Positions 48,131 to 57,628 of a DNA stretch of 64,000 nt are shown here, in pieces. The first letter of the stretch is position 1. Each line of letters opens with the position of its first letter. The position numbers were made by a program, and so were the translations under genes. The stretch lies in NCBI GenBank assembly GCA_963822955.1, contig CAWGJS010000002.1:1860001-1924000 (forward strand). The letters run 5' to 3'. The notes below the pieces were generated by a model. That model did no database searches. It had not been told where the DNA came from and saw nothing but the letters and a program-made list of their open reading frames with translations. Source of the DNA: JAJYUU01 sp963822955. Its GTDB lineage: Bacteria; Actinomycetota; Actinomycetes; Streptosporangiales; Streptosporangiaceae.

Positions 48131-48168
48131 GCTTACGCTGTAAGTCAGGCTATACTTACAGCGTAAGC
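48131..48168. promoter_or_regulatory. TetR operator with divergent promoters
   Basis: GCTTACGCTGTAAGT (48131-48145) and ACTTACAGCGTAAGC (48154-48168) form a perfect 15-bp inverted repeat with an 8-base spacer. On the plus strand TTGCTT (48129-48134), 16 bases and TATACT (48151-48156) make a promoter for the TetR gene. On the minus strand TTGACT (48175-48170) can serve the oxidoreductase. The operator overlaps both. Confidence 0.9.
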
Positions 48169-48200
48169 TAGTCAAGTTGCGAGCTTAGGAGGCATCGCAG

Positions 48201-48941
48201 ATGGCGCGACCGGCCCGACCAGCAGCGGAGCCCCGGATCCCGCTCAACCGTGAGCGGGTCCTGCAGGCTGCCCTCACGCTGGCTGATGCCAACGGGATCG
48301 ACGCGCTCAGCATGCGCAAGCTCGGCGACGCCGTCGGAGTCGAGGCGATGTCGCTGTACAACCACGTACCTAGCAAGACCGATCTGCTCGACGGACTTAT
48401 TGACCTGGTGTTCAGTGAGATCGAGCTACCGTCCGATGCCTATGGCTGGAGGGCGGCGATGCGGCTGCGAGCGATCGCGATACGAGCTGCGCTGTCGCGG
48501 CATCCCTGGGCCATCGGCCTCATGGAGTCCCGGACCTCACCAGGTCCGGCGACGCTGCGGCATCACGACGCTGTACTCGGGTGCCTTCGAAGTGCGGGCT
48601 TCCCGGTCGCGCTTGCCGCCCACGCCTACGCGGTCCTCGACAGTTACATCTACGGATTCGCACTGCAGGAGGCAAGCCTGCCGTTCGACACCAGTGCGGA
48701 GACCTCCGAGCTAGCGCAGGCGATACTGGCGCAATTCCCTGCTGACCAGTACCCGCACCTCGCTGAGTTCACGTTCGAGCATGTCCTGCAGCCCGGCTAC
48801 GACTACGGCAGCGAGTACGAGTTCGGGCTCGACCTCATCCTCAATGGCCTCGAGAGCGCCCTCCGCCTCGCTGGCGCCTGCGAGTTAGTGGCGGGCGAGG
48901 AGGTCCAACGGGCCGCGGCGCCTGATGCTCCACGTCATTAG
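48201..48941 (+). CDS. TetR-family repressor (TetR_C class)
   Basis: 246 aa. LNRERVLQAALTLADANGID, then ALSMRKLGDAVGVEAMSLYN and HVPSKTDLLDGLIDLVF are the DNA-binding domain, and the C-terminal domain (AYAVLDSYIYGFALQE, FEFGLDLILNGLESAL-type ending) matches the class that includes TetR itself. It probably represses itself and the divergent oxidoreductase through the 15-bp inverted repeat at 48131-48168. Its 3' end overlaps the phosphoesterase gene on the other strand by 57 bases. The inducer is unknown. Confidence 0.92.
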   Translation: MARPARPAAEPRIPLNRERVLQAALTLADANGIDALSMRKLGDAVGVEAMSLYNHVPSKTDLLDGLIDLVFSEIELPSDAYGWRAAMRLRAIAIRAALSRHPWAIGLMESRTSPGPATLRHHDAVLGCLRSAGFPVALAAHAYAVLDSYIYGFALQEASLPFDTSAETSELAQAILAQFPADQYPHLAEFTFEHVLQPGYDYGSEYEFGLDLILNGLESALRLAGACELVAGEEVQRAAAPDAPRH

Positions 48942-49745
48942 CTCGGTGTCGAGCACCGCGAAATTCCGGAGTACACCGTCCGCGGCAAGCCCCGTTACCT
49001 GGACGGGTCCGTACCCGAAATCGCAACTCCGCTGGTAGGCGCGGTGCAGATGCCCATGCATGACGTACGCCGGATGGACGACGTCGGTGATGCGCTGGAG
49101 CAGTTCCCGGTGCGCGCTGTTGCGTGCCAGGTCCTCTGGCGCCCACCAGGCCGGTGGCCGCGGGAAACTGTGGTCCACGCCGGACGGGCAGTCATGGCAC
49201 ACCATCACGTCCGCGTGGCCGCTGGCGATGATCGCCGTTTCCTCCCAGCGGGTGATCTCTTCCTGCGGCCACCAGTCCCGGCCCTCGACGCGTCCGGCTC
49301 TGTCCAGGCTCACGCCGCCACCGCAGGCCAGCCACGTGCGACGGCGCCATTGCCACCGGTGACCGCGCGGCAGGTGGAAAATGTTCGGCCGGACCACGAC
49401 GCGGCCATCCGCGAGTGTTCCACTGCTGGCCATCCGGACGAGCTCCGTGAAGTCTTCATGGTTGCCGTCGATGAACCACAGTGCGGCACCGACTCTGTCG
49501 AGGGCCGCACTGACCGAGCCGAGGTACCGCCTGCCCTCGTCGCCCGGCCAGATCCCGAAGTCCCCGAGGTGGAGGATCAGCCGCTGCTGCTCGCCCGCTA
49601 ATAGCTGCGGAACGCGCATGATGACATTCAGCGCCCAGTCTTTGTTGCCGTGCCAGTCCCCTGCCACCATAATCCGACGGGCCGGCGCGCCCGCGACGGT
49701 CGCAACAGACTCACCCTTGCGAATCGGTACCTGCCGGTGCGCCAT
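48885..49745 (-). CDS. calcineurin-like metallophosphoesterase
   Basis: 286 aa with the full metallophosphoesterase set: VAGDWHGNKDW, ILHLGDFGIWPGDEG, FIDGNHEDF, VMVCHDCPSG and YVMHGHLHRAYQ. The Asp, His and Asn residues of these blocks form the two-metal site. The compact layout resembles Actinobacteria phage- and chromosome-encoded phosphodiesterase-like proteins, but the substrate cannot be told. The start at 49745 (MAHRQVPIRKGES) may be late; VAGAPARRIMVAGDW follows. Confidence 0.88.
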   Translation of the reverse strand: MAHRQVPIRKGESVATVAGAPARRIMVAGDWHGNKDWALNVIMRVPQLLAGEQQRLILHLGDFGIWPGDEGRRYLGSVSAALDRVGAALWFIDGNHEDFTELVRMASSGTLADGRVVVRPNIFHLPRGHRWQWRRRTWLACGGGVSLDRAGRVEGRDWWPQEEITRWEETAIIASGHADVMVCHDCPSGVDHSFPRPPAWWAPEDLARNSAHRELLQRITDVVHPAYVMHGHLHRAYQRSCDFGYGPVQVTGLAADGVLRNFAVLDTELMTWSIRRRGPLDLLARH

Positions 49746-49787
49746 ACCTGCATTTATAGCGGCAGACCGGGCGTGCGCCGCTGAAAC

Positions 49788-51212
49788 TCAGACCTTAGTG
49801 GGCGCCCGTTTAGCCGTTAACTGGTGACGAGGTTCTGAGTGCGCGCCGGGCTGATCCTCGTCCTCGTGCCGTGGCGCCTTTTGGCGTGGCATCTCGATCG
49901 CGGTACACGGTCTGCCTAGCGTGCCGCGCTGGGTTGCCCCTGAGCTGCCGACTTGCGCAGCATGTCCCCGGCGGAAGGCGATCAGGCGGGCACAGGCCAA
50001 AGACGCGAAGATGGCCACGACGCCGGCGACCGTGAAGATCATCGGAAGCGTTGCACCGCTGCTACGGAGGCCGCGGAGGCTTGGCCGTGCCAGCGCGATA
50101 GCGACGGGATAGATCCCTATGATGCCGGCCCCGACGACGAGCGGCAGCATCACAAGCTGCCGTTCGGTGAGCTCTGACGCCGGCGGCAAGAACGCAGCAC
50201 ACACTACGGCTGCCAGCAGGAATATGCCGACGATCGCCGTCTCGGCCCGCCCGATCGCCAGCCCGATTACCGTGACGATCGCAGGCAGCAGGAACAGCCC
50301 GAGACTCGCCCCGCGACGAAATGGCGTGTGCAGGTCGATGGCTGAGAACACAGCGCGGGCGAGCACAGTCACTGCCGCCCAGAATGCCCCGAGTACGAGA
50401 ACCCTGGGACCGACGCTGGCGGTTACCGGACCCATGAAGCCGACTTGAGACCAGGCCACGCAGATGGCTACGCCGCCGGTCGCGAGGAACGCGAGCAGGA
50501 TGTAAGCCGTGACCCGGACGGGGATGCGCTTGGCTGGATGCCTGAGGGCGCAGCTTCGCGCGGCGTCCGGTCCCAGACGCGATCGCTGGCTGGCAACTAT
50601 CAGCAGCGCAGCAACGATAATGGCGATCAGCGGAAAGGCCCACCATAGGCCAGCTTCGATAAGGCCGATCTGCAGCAGCGGGCCGACGGCCATCCCGGCG
50701 GCTAGCGTGAGGGTGAGGCGGAGCAGCTGGCGCTCCGGCCGAGCGGGATCGACATCCAGCGCAAAAGCGGTGGCTGCCCAGTAAACCAACGCGAAACCGA
50801 CACCGGTAAGCGCGCCGACGATCACCAGATCCGGGAAGAAGACGGCACCGTGGCGGATAGCGCCCACAATTGCGGGGATTATGGCGGCCCGGCCGACCGC
50901 GCTCAGGATCAGCCCCAGGCGGAACACACGGCCTCGTGCAGCCGCCCGCGCTCCCCCCACCGCGAAGAGCGCCGCTAGCACCGCGGCGGCGAACACCGGT
51001 ACGTACACCGCGCCGTACTCTGCAGCAGAAAGTGCGAAATAGTGCCTGTTCAGCAGCAACTGAACGGCTACGAAGAACGTGACGACCACCGCGCCCTGAA
51101 AACCCACTGCGGCGTAGACAACCGCCGTGCCGCCCCGTACCGCGCTTAGCGACGTTCGGCTCACTGGCTCGATATCCCCCTGGAGCACGGGCGCATCGAG
51201 CATTGCGCCCAT
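49788..51212 (-). CDS. MFS-like integral membrane transporter
   Basis: 474 aa with about 12 to 14 hydrophobic segments (for example VVYAAVGFQGAVVVTFFVAV, YVPVFAAAVLAALFAVGG, LPAIVTVIGLAIGR and VGIFLLAAVVCAAFL). A middle loop (SQRSRLGPDAARSCALRHPAK) and a charged C-terminus (RQKAPRHEDEDQPG) are cytosolic. The layout fits a major facilitator, but classic motif A is weak. Substrate unknown. The last 50 residues are low complexity and could partly be a lost stop. Confidence 0.7.
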   Translation of the reverse strand: MGAMLDAPVLQGDIEPVSRTSLSAVRGGTAVVYAAVGFQGAVVVTFFVAVQLLLNRHYFALSAAEYGAVYVPVFAAAVLAALFAVGGARAAARGRVFRLGLILSAVGRAAIIPAIVGAIRHGAVFFPDLVIVGALTGVGFALVYWAATAFALDVDPARPERQLLRLTLTLAAGMAVGPLLQIGLIEAGLWWAFPLIAIIVAALLIVASQRSRLGPDAARSCALRHPAKRIPVRVTAYILLAFLATGGVAICVAWSQVGFMGPVTASVGPRVLVLGAFWAAVTVLARAVFSAIDLHTPFRRGASLGLFLLPAIVTVIGLAIGRAETAIVGIFLLAAVVCAAFLPPASELTERQLVMLPLVVGAGIIGIYPVAIALARPSLRGLRSSGATLPMIFTVAGVVAIFASLACARLIAFRRGHAAQVGSSGATQRGTLGRPCTAIEMPRQKAPRHEDEDQPGAHSEPRHQLTAKRAPTKV

Positions 51213-51346
51213 ACCGATAAGAGCACGGCCAACGGCTTCACCCCATAAGCCGGCGACCCTCCCGCTGGCGGGCCGCGCACGCGCTCGACAAGATCATGAT
51301 AGGCAGAGATAGCAACGGCCGTAACACCCAGCCGCACTTGCCGCCG

Positions 51347-52438
51347 TCACACGTTGAACCTGAATTCGACGACGTCGCCGTCCTGCATCACATAGTCCTT
51401 GCCCTCGATCCTCGCCTTGCCGACGGCGCGCGCGGCGGCAACTGAGCCAGCCGCCATCAGGTCGTCGAACGACACGATCTCGGCCTTGATGAAGCCGCGC
51501 TGGAAGTCGGTGTGGATGACTCCGGCGGCCTCCGGCGCCGTCGCGCCGACCGGGATGGTCCAGGCGCGCGCCTCTTTCGGGCCGGCCGTCAGGAAGGTGG
51601 ACAGCTTCAGGGTCTCGAACCCGGCCCTGGCCAGCTGCGCCAGGCCGGGCTCACCCAGGCCGAGCTCGGCGAGCATCTCCGCCGCCTCACTGGGTTCCAG
51701 CTCCGCCAGCTCCGCCTCGGTCTTGGCGTCCAGGAAGATCGATTCAGCGGGCGCCACCAGCGCGGTGAGCCGCTTGCGCAGCTCGTCATCGGCGAGCTCG
51801 ACGTCGTCCTCGTTGAACACGTACAGGAACGGCTTGGCCGTTAGCAGCTGAAGCTCACGCAAGGCGGCGAGGTCGATCCCGGCCGGCGCGGCACCAGCGA
51901 ACAACGTCGTGCCGCCATCAAGGACCTCCTGGGCCTTGGCGGCGGCGTCGGCCAGCCGGATCCGGTCGGGGTCCTTGCCGGACTTCGCCTCCTTCGCGAG
52001 CCGGGGCGCGGCCTTCTCCAGCGTCTGCAGGTCAGCCAGCATCAGCTCAGTGGCGATGGTGTCGATGTCCCGCTCGGGCGACACGTCCCCGTCCACATGA
52101 CTGACGTCGGGGTCAGCGAAGACGCGCACCACCTGGCAGATCGCGTCGGTCTCACGGATATGCGACAGGAACTGGTTGCCCAGGCCCTGCCCCGCCGACG
52201 CGCCGCGCACCAGCCCTGCGATGTCTACGAACCGTACGGTGGCGGGCACGATCCTGGCGGAGTCATACAGTGCGGCCAGCGCGTCCAGCCGCGGATCGGG
52301 GATGCCGACAATGCCGACGTTCGGCTCGATCGTTGCGAACGGGTAATTAGACGCGACCGCATTGGCCCGGGTCAGCGCATTGAACAGGGTGGACTTGCCA
52401 ACATTGGGCAGGCCGACGATGCCGATAGACAGGCTCAC
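51347..52438 (-). CDS. ychF: redox-regulated ATPase / GTPase YchF (OLA1 family)
   Basis: 363 aa, the standard YchF length. IGIVGLPNVGKSTLFNAL is the P-loop, FVDIAGLVRGASAGQGLGNQFL is G3 with the hydrophobic HAS site, and FLYVFNEDD is the modified G4 that gives ATP preference. The C-terminal TGS domain ends DVVEFRFNV. YchF binds the 70S ribosome and affects translation and stress responses. It is divergent from rmuC. Confidence 0.97.
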   Translation of the reverse strand: MSLSIGIVGLPNVGKSTLFNALTRANAVASNYPFATIEPNVGIVGIPDPRLDALAALYDSARIVPATVRFVDIAGLVRGASAGQGLGNQFLSHIRETDAICQVVRVFADPDVSHVDGDVSPERDIDTIATELMLADLQTLEKAAPRLAKEAKSGKDPDRIRLADAAAKAQEVLDGGTTLFAGAAPAGIDLAALRELQLLTAKPFLYVFNEDDVELADDELRKRLTALVAPAESIFLDAKTEAELAELEPSEAAEMLAELGLGEPGLAQLARAGFETLKLSTFLTAGPKEARAWTIPVGATAPEAAGVIHTDFQRGFIKAEIVSFDDLMAAGSVAAARAVGKARIEGKDYVMQDGDVVEFRFNV

Positions 52439-52601
52439 CGGGGAAATTCTAGTTGGCGACGGGAACGCCCGCGCTGCGCACTCGGCTGCCCGCCACCCGA
52501 CGGAGATCCGGGCACTTCAGGCACCATCGGCGAGCAACTGCCGCATCTGGACGGGCGTGTCGGACCGGGGAACTGTCACTGGCGACTGCGAGCATGCTGC
52601 C

Positions 52602-53984
52602 ATGAACGTGATCATGCTGCTCGTCGGGCTGCTGATGGGAGCCGCCCTTGGAGCGGTCATCGGCTACCTGCTGGCACGAGGCCGGCTGGCCGGCCTCGTG
52701 GCAGATCTGACCGGCCATGCCAGGGCCGCTGACGAGCGGGCTCGCGCGGCCGCAGATCGCGCGGGCCTCCTGGAGCGCGCCGCCGACGAGAAGGCGGCGC
52801 TCATTGACGGACAGCTCGCAGAGCGCTTCGAGGCTCTGTCGGCGCAGGCACTGGACCGCAGCACGAGAACCTTCCTGGAGATCGCCGAAGGCCGCCTGAG
52901 CGCAGCCAACGCCAAGGCCGCCGGCGAGCTCGACAACCGTAAAGCCGCCGTCGAGCTGATGGTCCAGCCCCTGCGTGACACCCTCGCCAGGGTCGAGAGC
53001 CAGCTGCGCGAGGCCCAGGCGGCCAGCCGCTCATCGCATGCCGCGCTGTCGGAGCAGGTATCCATCGCCCGGCAGAGCTCCGATCAGCTGCGTGTCCAGA
53101 CCCAGGCGCTGGTGACCGCGCTGCGCCGGCCGGAGGCGCGCGGACGGTGGGGAGAGATGCAGCTCCGCCGGGTAGTGGAGCTGGCAGGCATGAGCAGCAA
53201 ATGCGATTTCGACGAGCAGGTCAGCGTACCGACGCCAGGCGGCACGCTGCGCCCGGACATGGTGATCAGGCTGGCGGGCGACAAGAACATCATCGTGGAC
53301 TCCAAGGTGTCGCTGGCCGCCTACCTGGAAGCCGCGGAAGCAACCGATGAGACCGTCCGGCAGGCGCGACTCGACGCACACGCGCGGCACCTCAGGGAGC
53401 ATGTTGACCGCCTCGCTGCCAAGGCCTACTGGGCCGCGCTCAGCCCCACGCCAGAGTTCGTCGTGCTCTTCATTCCCGGCGAGGCTTTCCTGGCTCCCGC
53501 GCTGGAGCACGATCCCGGCCTGCTCGAGCACGCGATGGCGCAGAAAGTTCATATCGCGACACCGACGACTCTCGTCACGATGCTCCGGACGGCGCAGTAC
53601 GCCTGGCAGCAAGCGGCCCTGTCCGAGAATGCGCGAGTGGTCTTCGATCTCGGCCGCGAGCTGTATGACCGGATCGCCAGCCTGGGTAAGCATGTTGACG
53701 GGCTCGGCAAGGCCCTGACTAACGCTGTATCGACCTATAACAGGACGGTCGGGTCGCTGGAGAGCCGCGTACTAGTCACAGCACGGAAGCTGAACGACAT
53801 TGGCGTTATCGACGCAGAACTGGGCCCGCTCAGCCCCGTCGAGGAGACAGTGCGTTCACTATCGGCGCCTGAGCTGATAGTGGAGGGCGGACCCGAGCTG
53901 GTAGCTGCTGCGGGTCAGGCCAGAGATGGCGTGCCCGCGCAGCAGCTTTTCGGCGGCGGCCGGCCCATCAGCGCTGCGGGCTAG
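52602..53984 (+). CDS. rmuC: DNA recombination protein RmuC
   Basis: 460 aa. One N-terminal membrane helix (VIMLLVGLLMGAALGAVIGYLL) is followed by a long coiled coil (residues 25-190) and the RmuC nuclease-like domain: RRPEARGRWGEMQLRRVVELAGM, DSKVSLAAYLEA and VVLFIPGEAFLAPAL. RmuC limits inversions at short inverted repeats. The start is ATG 52602. The DUF6542 gene follows by 79 bases. Confidence 0.94.
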   Translation: MNVIMLLVGLLMGAALGAVIGYLLARGRLAGLVADLTGHARAADERARAAADRAGLLERAADEKAALIDGQLAERFEALSAQALDRSTRTFLEIAEGRLSAANAKAAGELDNRKAAVELMVQPLRDTLARVESQLREAQAASRSSHAALSEQVSIARQSSDQLRVQTQALVTALRRPEARGRWGEMQLRRVVELAGMSSKCDFDEQVSVPTPGGTLRPDMVIRLAGDKNIIVDSKVSLAAYLEAAEATDETVRQARLDAHARHLREHVDRLAAKAYWAALSPTPEFVVLFIPGEAFLAPALEHDPGLLEHAMAQKVHIATPTTLVTMLRTAQYAWQQAALSENARVVFDLGRELYDRIASLGKHVDGLGKALTNAVSTYNRTVGSLESRVLVTARKLNDIGVIDAELGPLSPVEETVRSLSAPELIVEGGPELVAAAGQARDGVPAQQLFGGGRPISAAG

Positions 53985-54063
53985 CGGGGCAGGTCGGCGC
54001 GCAGCCGCGTCGGCAGATCGGGGTTCGCCACAGTGCCGAGCTCCTGAAAGGGGGAGAGCCCGG

Positions 54064-54798
54064 ATGCAGGAGCCGGTCACCCGGCGCGTCGGGCGCTTCG
54101 TCCGGCTGCTCGCGGGACGTCCGCCCGCCGTATCGACGACCGCCTCCCGTCCGGCCGCGGTACCGGCACCTGCCTCCCGTCCGGCGGCTGCATCGGCAGC
54201 TGCCGCGCGTCCGGCCGCGGTACCGACGACCGCCCGCTTTCCAGGCGACCGGGACACCGTCCCTCAAGCCGGCGGCTTGCCCGAGGCCGGGACCGCGGCG
54301 TACTACGGCGCCACGCGTCCGGGACTTCGCGGCCGCCTCACGGCTAGCGGCGCGCTGCTCGGCATGCTGCTCCTGTGCCTGGTTACCTGCCTGATCGCGG
54401 CGTGGCGGCAGCTTGACGTGCTGGCCGGCCTTGGCTTCTGCGCGGGCTGCGTGCTGGCGCCCGTCTACGCGCGGCGTGCCGCGCAGCTGAAAGTCGCCGT
54501 CTCCGCACCGGTTATCTTCCTGGTCGCCGAGATCGTCGCTCAGTCACTCACCACGTCAGGCAACTCTGGCCACGGAGCTGTACTGTCAGCGGCCGAGGGA
54601 ACACTCCTCGCCCTGGCCGGCGATGCACCATGGCTCTTCGCGGGCACGGCAGCATGCCTTGCCATCGCGATGTTTCGTGGCCTGCCGCAGTGCGTACGCG
54701 ACCTGAGAACCGGACCCGCCGTTCGGGCTGCCGGGCGGACAGTACAAGGCACCGCATCTGGTACCGCGCTGCGTGACCAGCGCAGCATGCGTCGTTAG
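54064..54798 (+). CDS. DUF6542 domain membrane protein
   Basis: 244 aa from ATG 54064 (GGGGAGAG about 8 nt upstream). Residues 20-90 are a low-complexity Ala/Pro repeat (SRPAAVPAPASRPAAASAAA). Four hydrophobic segments follow, from LLGMLLLCLVTCLIAAW to WLFAGTAACLAIAMF, typical of DUF6542 proteins found between rmuC and ispH in actinobacteria. Function unknown. It ends overlapping the ispH stop by 4 bases tail to tail. Confidence 0.8.
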   Translation: MQEPVTRRVGRFVRLLAGRPPAVSTTASRPAAVPAPASRPAAASAAAARPAAVPTTARFPGDRDTVPQAGGLPEAGTAAYYGATRPGLRGRLTASGALLGMLLLCLVTCLIAAWRQLDVLAGLGFCAGCVLAPVYARRAAQLKVAVSAPVIFLVAEIVAQSLTTSGNSGHGAVLSAAEGTLLALAGDAPWLFAGTAACLAIAMFRGLPQCVRDLRTGPAVRAAGRTVQGTASGTALRDQRSMRR

Positions 54799-55763
54799 GG
54801 CTGTCGGGCCGAGCCGTCAGCAGGCTTGCGGAGCTCGCGCGGGAGGCCGAACACCATGCGCTCGCGGACCGCTTCGACCTCCTCGACGTCAGCGAAGCCG
54901 CTCTCGGCCAGCCTGGCTAGCACGCCCGCGACAAGATCCTCCGGCACGGACGCGCCGCTGGTAACACCAACGGTGCTTACACCGTCCAGCCACGATTGCT
55001 CGATGCCGGATGCGTCATCAACGAGGTAGGCGGCGTCGGCGCCGGCGTCCCGCGCGACTTCGACAAGGCGGACCGAGTTAGAGGAGTTCGTCGAGCCGAC
55101 GACGATCACGACGTCAGACTCGGCGGCGATCTGCTTCACCGCGGCCTGCCGATTCTGGGTGGCGTAGCAGATGTCGTCGCTGGGCGGGTCGAGCAACAGC
55201 GGGAACCGCTTGCGAAGCTCAGCCACGGTCTCGGAGGTCTCATCCACCGAGAGCGTTGTCTGGGACAGCCAGGCCACCCTGGCCGGATCCCGGACCTGCA
55301 CTGAGTCACTCCCCGCCGGGCCGTCGACCAGTTGAATGTTCGCCGGAGCCTCGCCGGTCGTGCCGACGACCTCCTCGTGACCCTCGTGCCCGATCAGGAG
55401 GATGTCATAGTCCTGCGCCGCGAACCTGCGCGCCTCGTTGTGCACCTTGGTCACCAGCGGGCATGTGGCGTCGATCGTGCGCAGGCCACGGTTCCTGGCT
55501 TCCTCGCGAACCTCAGGCGCGACCCCGTGGGCGGAGAAGACCACCACCGAGCCCTCAGGGACGGCATCGGTTTCCTCTACGAAGATCGCGCCGCGCTCCT
55601 CAAGTGTCCTGACGACATGAGTGTTATGCACGATTTGCTTGCGCACGTAGACGGGAGCGCCGAAGCGCTCCAGGGCCTTCTCCACGGTCTGGACCGCGCG
55701 ATCGACGCCCGCGCAGTAGCCACGGGGCTTGGCGAGCAGCACACGACGGGACACGACGGACAT
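54795..55763 (-). CDS. ispH: 4-hydroxy-3-methylbut-2-enyl diphosphate reductase
   Basis: The last step of the MEP isoprenoid pathway, making IPP and DMAPP with a [4Fe-4S] cluster. 322 aa. The three cluster cysteines are in PRGYCAGVDRAV, DATCPLVTKVH and DDICYATQNRQ. Substrate-binding residues appear in VYVRKQIVHN, VVFSAHGVAP and VVIVVGSTNSSNSVRLVEVA. The gene is divergent from the lipid-droplet protein and the xseAB operon, as in many actinobacteria. Confidence 0.97.
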   Translation of the reverse strand: MSVVSRRVLLAKPRGYCAGVDRAVQTVEKALERFGAPVYVRKQIVHNTHVVRTLEERGAIFVEETDAVPEGSVVVFSAHGVAPEVREEARNRGLRTIDATCPLVTKVHNEARRFAAQDYDILLIGHEGHEEVVGTTGEAPANIQLVDGPAGSDSVQVRDPARVAWLSQTTLSVDETSETVAELRKRFPLLLDPPSDDICYATQNRQAAVKQIAAESDVVIVVGSTNSSNSVRLVEVARDAGADAAYLVDDASGIEQSWLDGVSTVGVTSGASVPEDLVAGVLARLAESGFADVEEVEAVRERMVFGLPRELRKPADGSARQP

Positions 55764-55926
55764 GGGGTCAGTCTAGGTGATGGCCACTCCAGCGGATCCA
55801 GACGTCGGGGTCATGCACGGAATCGGCGGCTCCGCGCGTCGGCCCAGCCCACGGCCAGCGACAATGGTCCGGGACCAGGCTTTCGGGCCGAGGCTGAAGT
55901 TAATTATTAAGGGAGAACGATCATTA

Positions 55927-56364
55927 ATGGTTATCCCGCAGGCTCCTGAGCAGCTCAGGCGCGGGCCCACGCTAGCCCTCCGGGCCGTGTTTGCCGGGAT
56001 CGGCCGGATCCTCATGGCGGCCGACCGGCCGCAGGCTGCCCCGCCGCCGCTGGCCGCGGAGCCGGAAGCCTGCACCGAATCCGGCTCCCGCTGGCGCTCG
56101 CTGGACCAGACGGGCAATGTCCGGCTGCTGTCGGCGGAGGACGCAGGCGAAGACGCTGCAGCCGATGTGACCACTGGGCCCGCTGCGTCCTCGCTACCGC
56201 TGGCCAGGTACGACGAGCTCTCACTCGCCTCGATTCGCGCCCGCCTGCGCGGCCTCGACACAGGTCAGCTGCGGGTCCTGGCCGACTACGAGCGCAGGAA
56301 CGCTGAACGGCCAGAGGTGCTCGGCATGCTCGAGCGTCGCATCGACAAGCTTGAGGCAGGCTAG
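55927..56364 (+). CDS. lipid droplet-associated-type protein
   Basis: 145 aa from ATG 55927; AAGGGAGAA lies about 10 nt upstream. The first part has IPQAPEQLRRGPTLALRAVFAG. The C-terminal helical motif (LPLARYDELSLASIRARLRGL to RPEVLGMLERRIDKLEAG) matches the proteins next to xseA in actinobacteria, named lipid droplet-associated after the mycobacterial and Rhodococcus forms. The upstream stretch AAGTTAATTATTAAGG is unusually AT-rich and probably contains the promoter for this gene and xseAB. A longer frame from 55777 is less likely. Confidence 0.75.
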   Translation: MVIPQAPEQLRRGPTLALRAVFAGIGRILMAADRPQAAPPPLAAEPEACTESGSRWRSLDQTGNVRLLSAEDAGEDAAADVTTGPAASSLPLARYDELSLASIRARLRGLDTGQLRVLADYERRNAERPEVLGMLERRIDKLEAG

Positions 56365-57587
56365 TGCCGCTAGAGACCTCAGAGGAATCGCCGGTTCCAG
56401 TCCGGACCGTTCTGCGGCTGGTCGGCGAGTGGATCGGCCGCCTGGGCAAGGTCTGGGTGGAAGGTCAGATCGCCGAACTCACGCGGCGAGGCGGCACTGT
56501 CTTCCTCACCTTGCGCGATCCGGTCGCAGCAGTGTCAGCCCGGGTGATCTGCACTGCCGCTGTGCTCGACGCCACCAGCCCGCCGCCGGACGTAGGTGCG
56601 CGGGTGGTCATCTGGGCCAAGCCTGAGTTCAACTCGGCCAAGGGCTCGTTCGCCCTGGCAGCCAGCCAGATCAAGGCCGTCGGCATCGGAGAGCTGCTAG
56701 CCCGCCTCGAGCGACGGCGGAGCGCGCTTGCCGCCGAGGGACTGTTCGCGACGGAGCGCAAGCGGAAGCTGCCGTTCCTGCCAGGCACGATCGGCCTTAT
56801 CTGCGGCCGCGACTCGGCCGCAGAACGGGACGTGCTGCGGAACGCCGCGCTCAGGTGGCCTGCCGTGCGGTTCCGGGTGGAGCAGGTCGCGGTGCAGGGC
56901 CCGTATGCCAGCGAGGAGATCATCGCGGCGCTGCAGCGGCTCGACGCGGATCGCGCGGTTGACGTCATCATCATTGCCCGCGGCGGCGGATCGGTGGAGG
57001 ACCTGCTGCCATTTTCCGACGAGGACCTGGTTCGCGCGGTTGCGGCATGTATCACGCCAGTCATCAGCGCCATCGGACACGAGCAGGACGTGCCGCTGCT
57101 GGACCTGGTAGCCGACGTCCGGGCATCAACTCCCACCGATGCGGCCAGGCGCGCCGTCCCGGACGTGACCGAGCAGCTTGAGCTGATCAGCCAGCTGCGG
57201 TCGCGGGTTCGCAGATCGATGGCGGGCCGGCTGGACCGGGAAGCATCCTGGCTGGCGGCGATCACCTCGCGCCCCGCGCTGGCGAGCCCGGTACGCGAGA
57301 TCGACCGTCAGCAGGAGCAGATCTTTACCCTCTCCGAGCGCGCGCGCCTGGCCATATCTGGCGGGCTGAGCCGGGCGGCCGACGACTTGGTCCACCTGAA
57401 AGCCCGGCTGATCGCGCTCTCGCCAGCTGCTACTTTGCGTCGCGGCTACGCCATCGTGCAGCACTCCGACGGCCGGGTCGTGCCGTCGGCCAGCGACGTG
57501 AGCGAGGGCGAGCTGCTCACCCTCCGGTTCGCCGACGACCAGCTGCAGGTGGCAGCACAGCCGACGGCCGCCGCATCCGCCACCTGA
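56364..57587 (+). CDS. xseA: exodeoxyribonuclease VII large subunit
   Basis: The catalytic subunit of ExoVII, which degrades single-stranded DNA in both directions. 407 aa. The N-terminal OB fold (VEGQIAELTRRGGTVFLTLRD) is followed by the nuclease domain: LPFLPGTIGLICGRDSAAERD, VIIIARGGGSVEDLLPFSDE and VISAIGHEQDVPLLDLVADV. A coiled-coil part follows (VREIDRQQEQIFTLSERARL). GTG 56364 shares its first base with the preceding TAG. xseB follows by 41 bases. Confidence 0.96.
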   Translation: MPLETSEESPVPVRTVLRLVGEWIGRLGKVWVEGQIAELTRRGGTVFLTLRDPVAAVSARVICTAAVLDATSPPPDVGARVVIWAKPEFNSAKGSFALAASQIKAVGIGELLARLERRRSALAAEGLFATERKRKLPFLPGTIGLICGRDSAAERDVLRNAALRWPAVRFRVEQVAVQGPYASEEIIAALQRLDADRAVDVIIIARGGGSVEDLLPFSDEDLVRAVAACITPVISAIGHEQDVPLLDLVADVRASTPTDAARRAVPDVTEQLELISQLRSRVRRSMAGRLDREASWLAAITSRPALASPVREIDRQQEQIFTLSERARLAISGGLSRAADDLVHLKARLIALSPAATLRRGYAIVQHSDGRVVPSASDVSEGELLTLRFADDQLQVAAQPTAAASAT

Positions 57588-57628
57588 CCGGCAGCCACGT
57601 CGCGTTACGACGCACTAGGCTGATCGGC

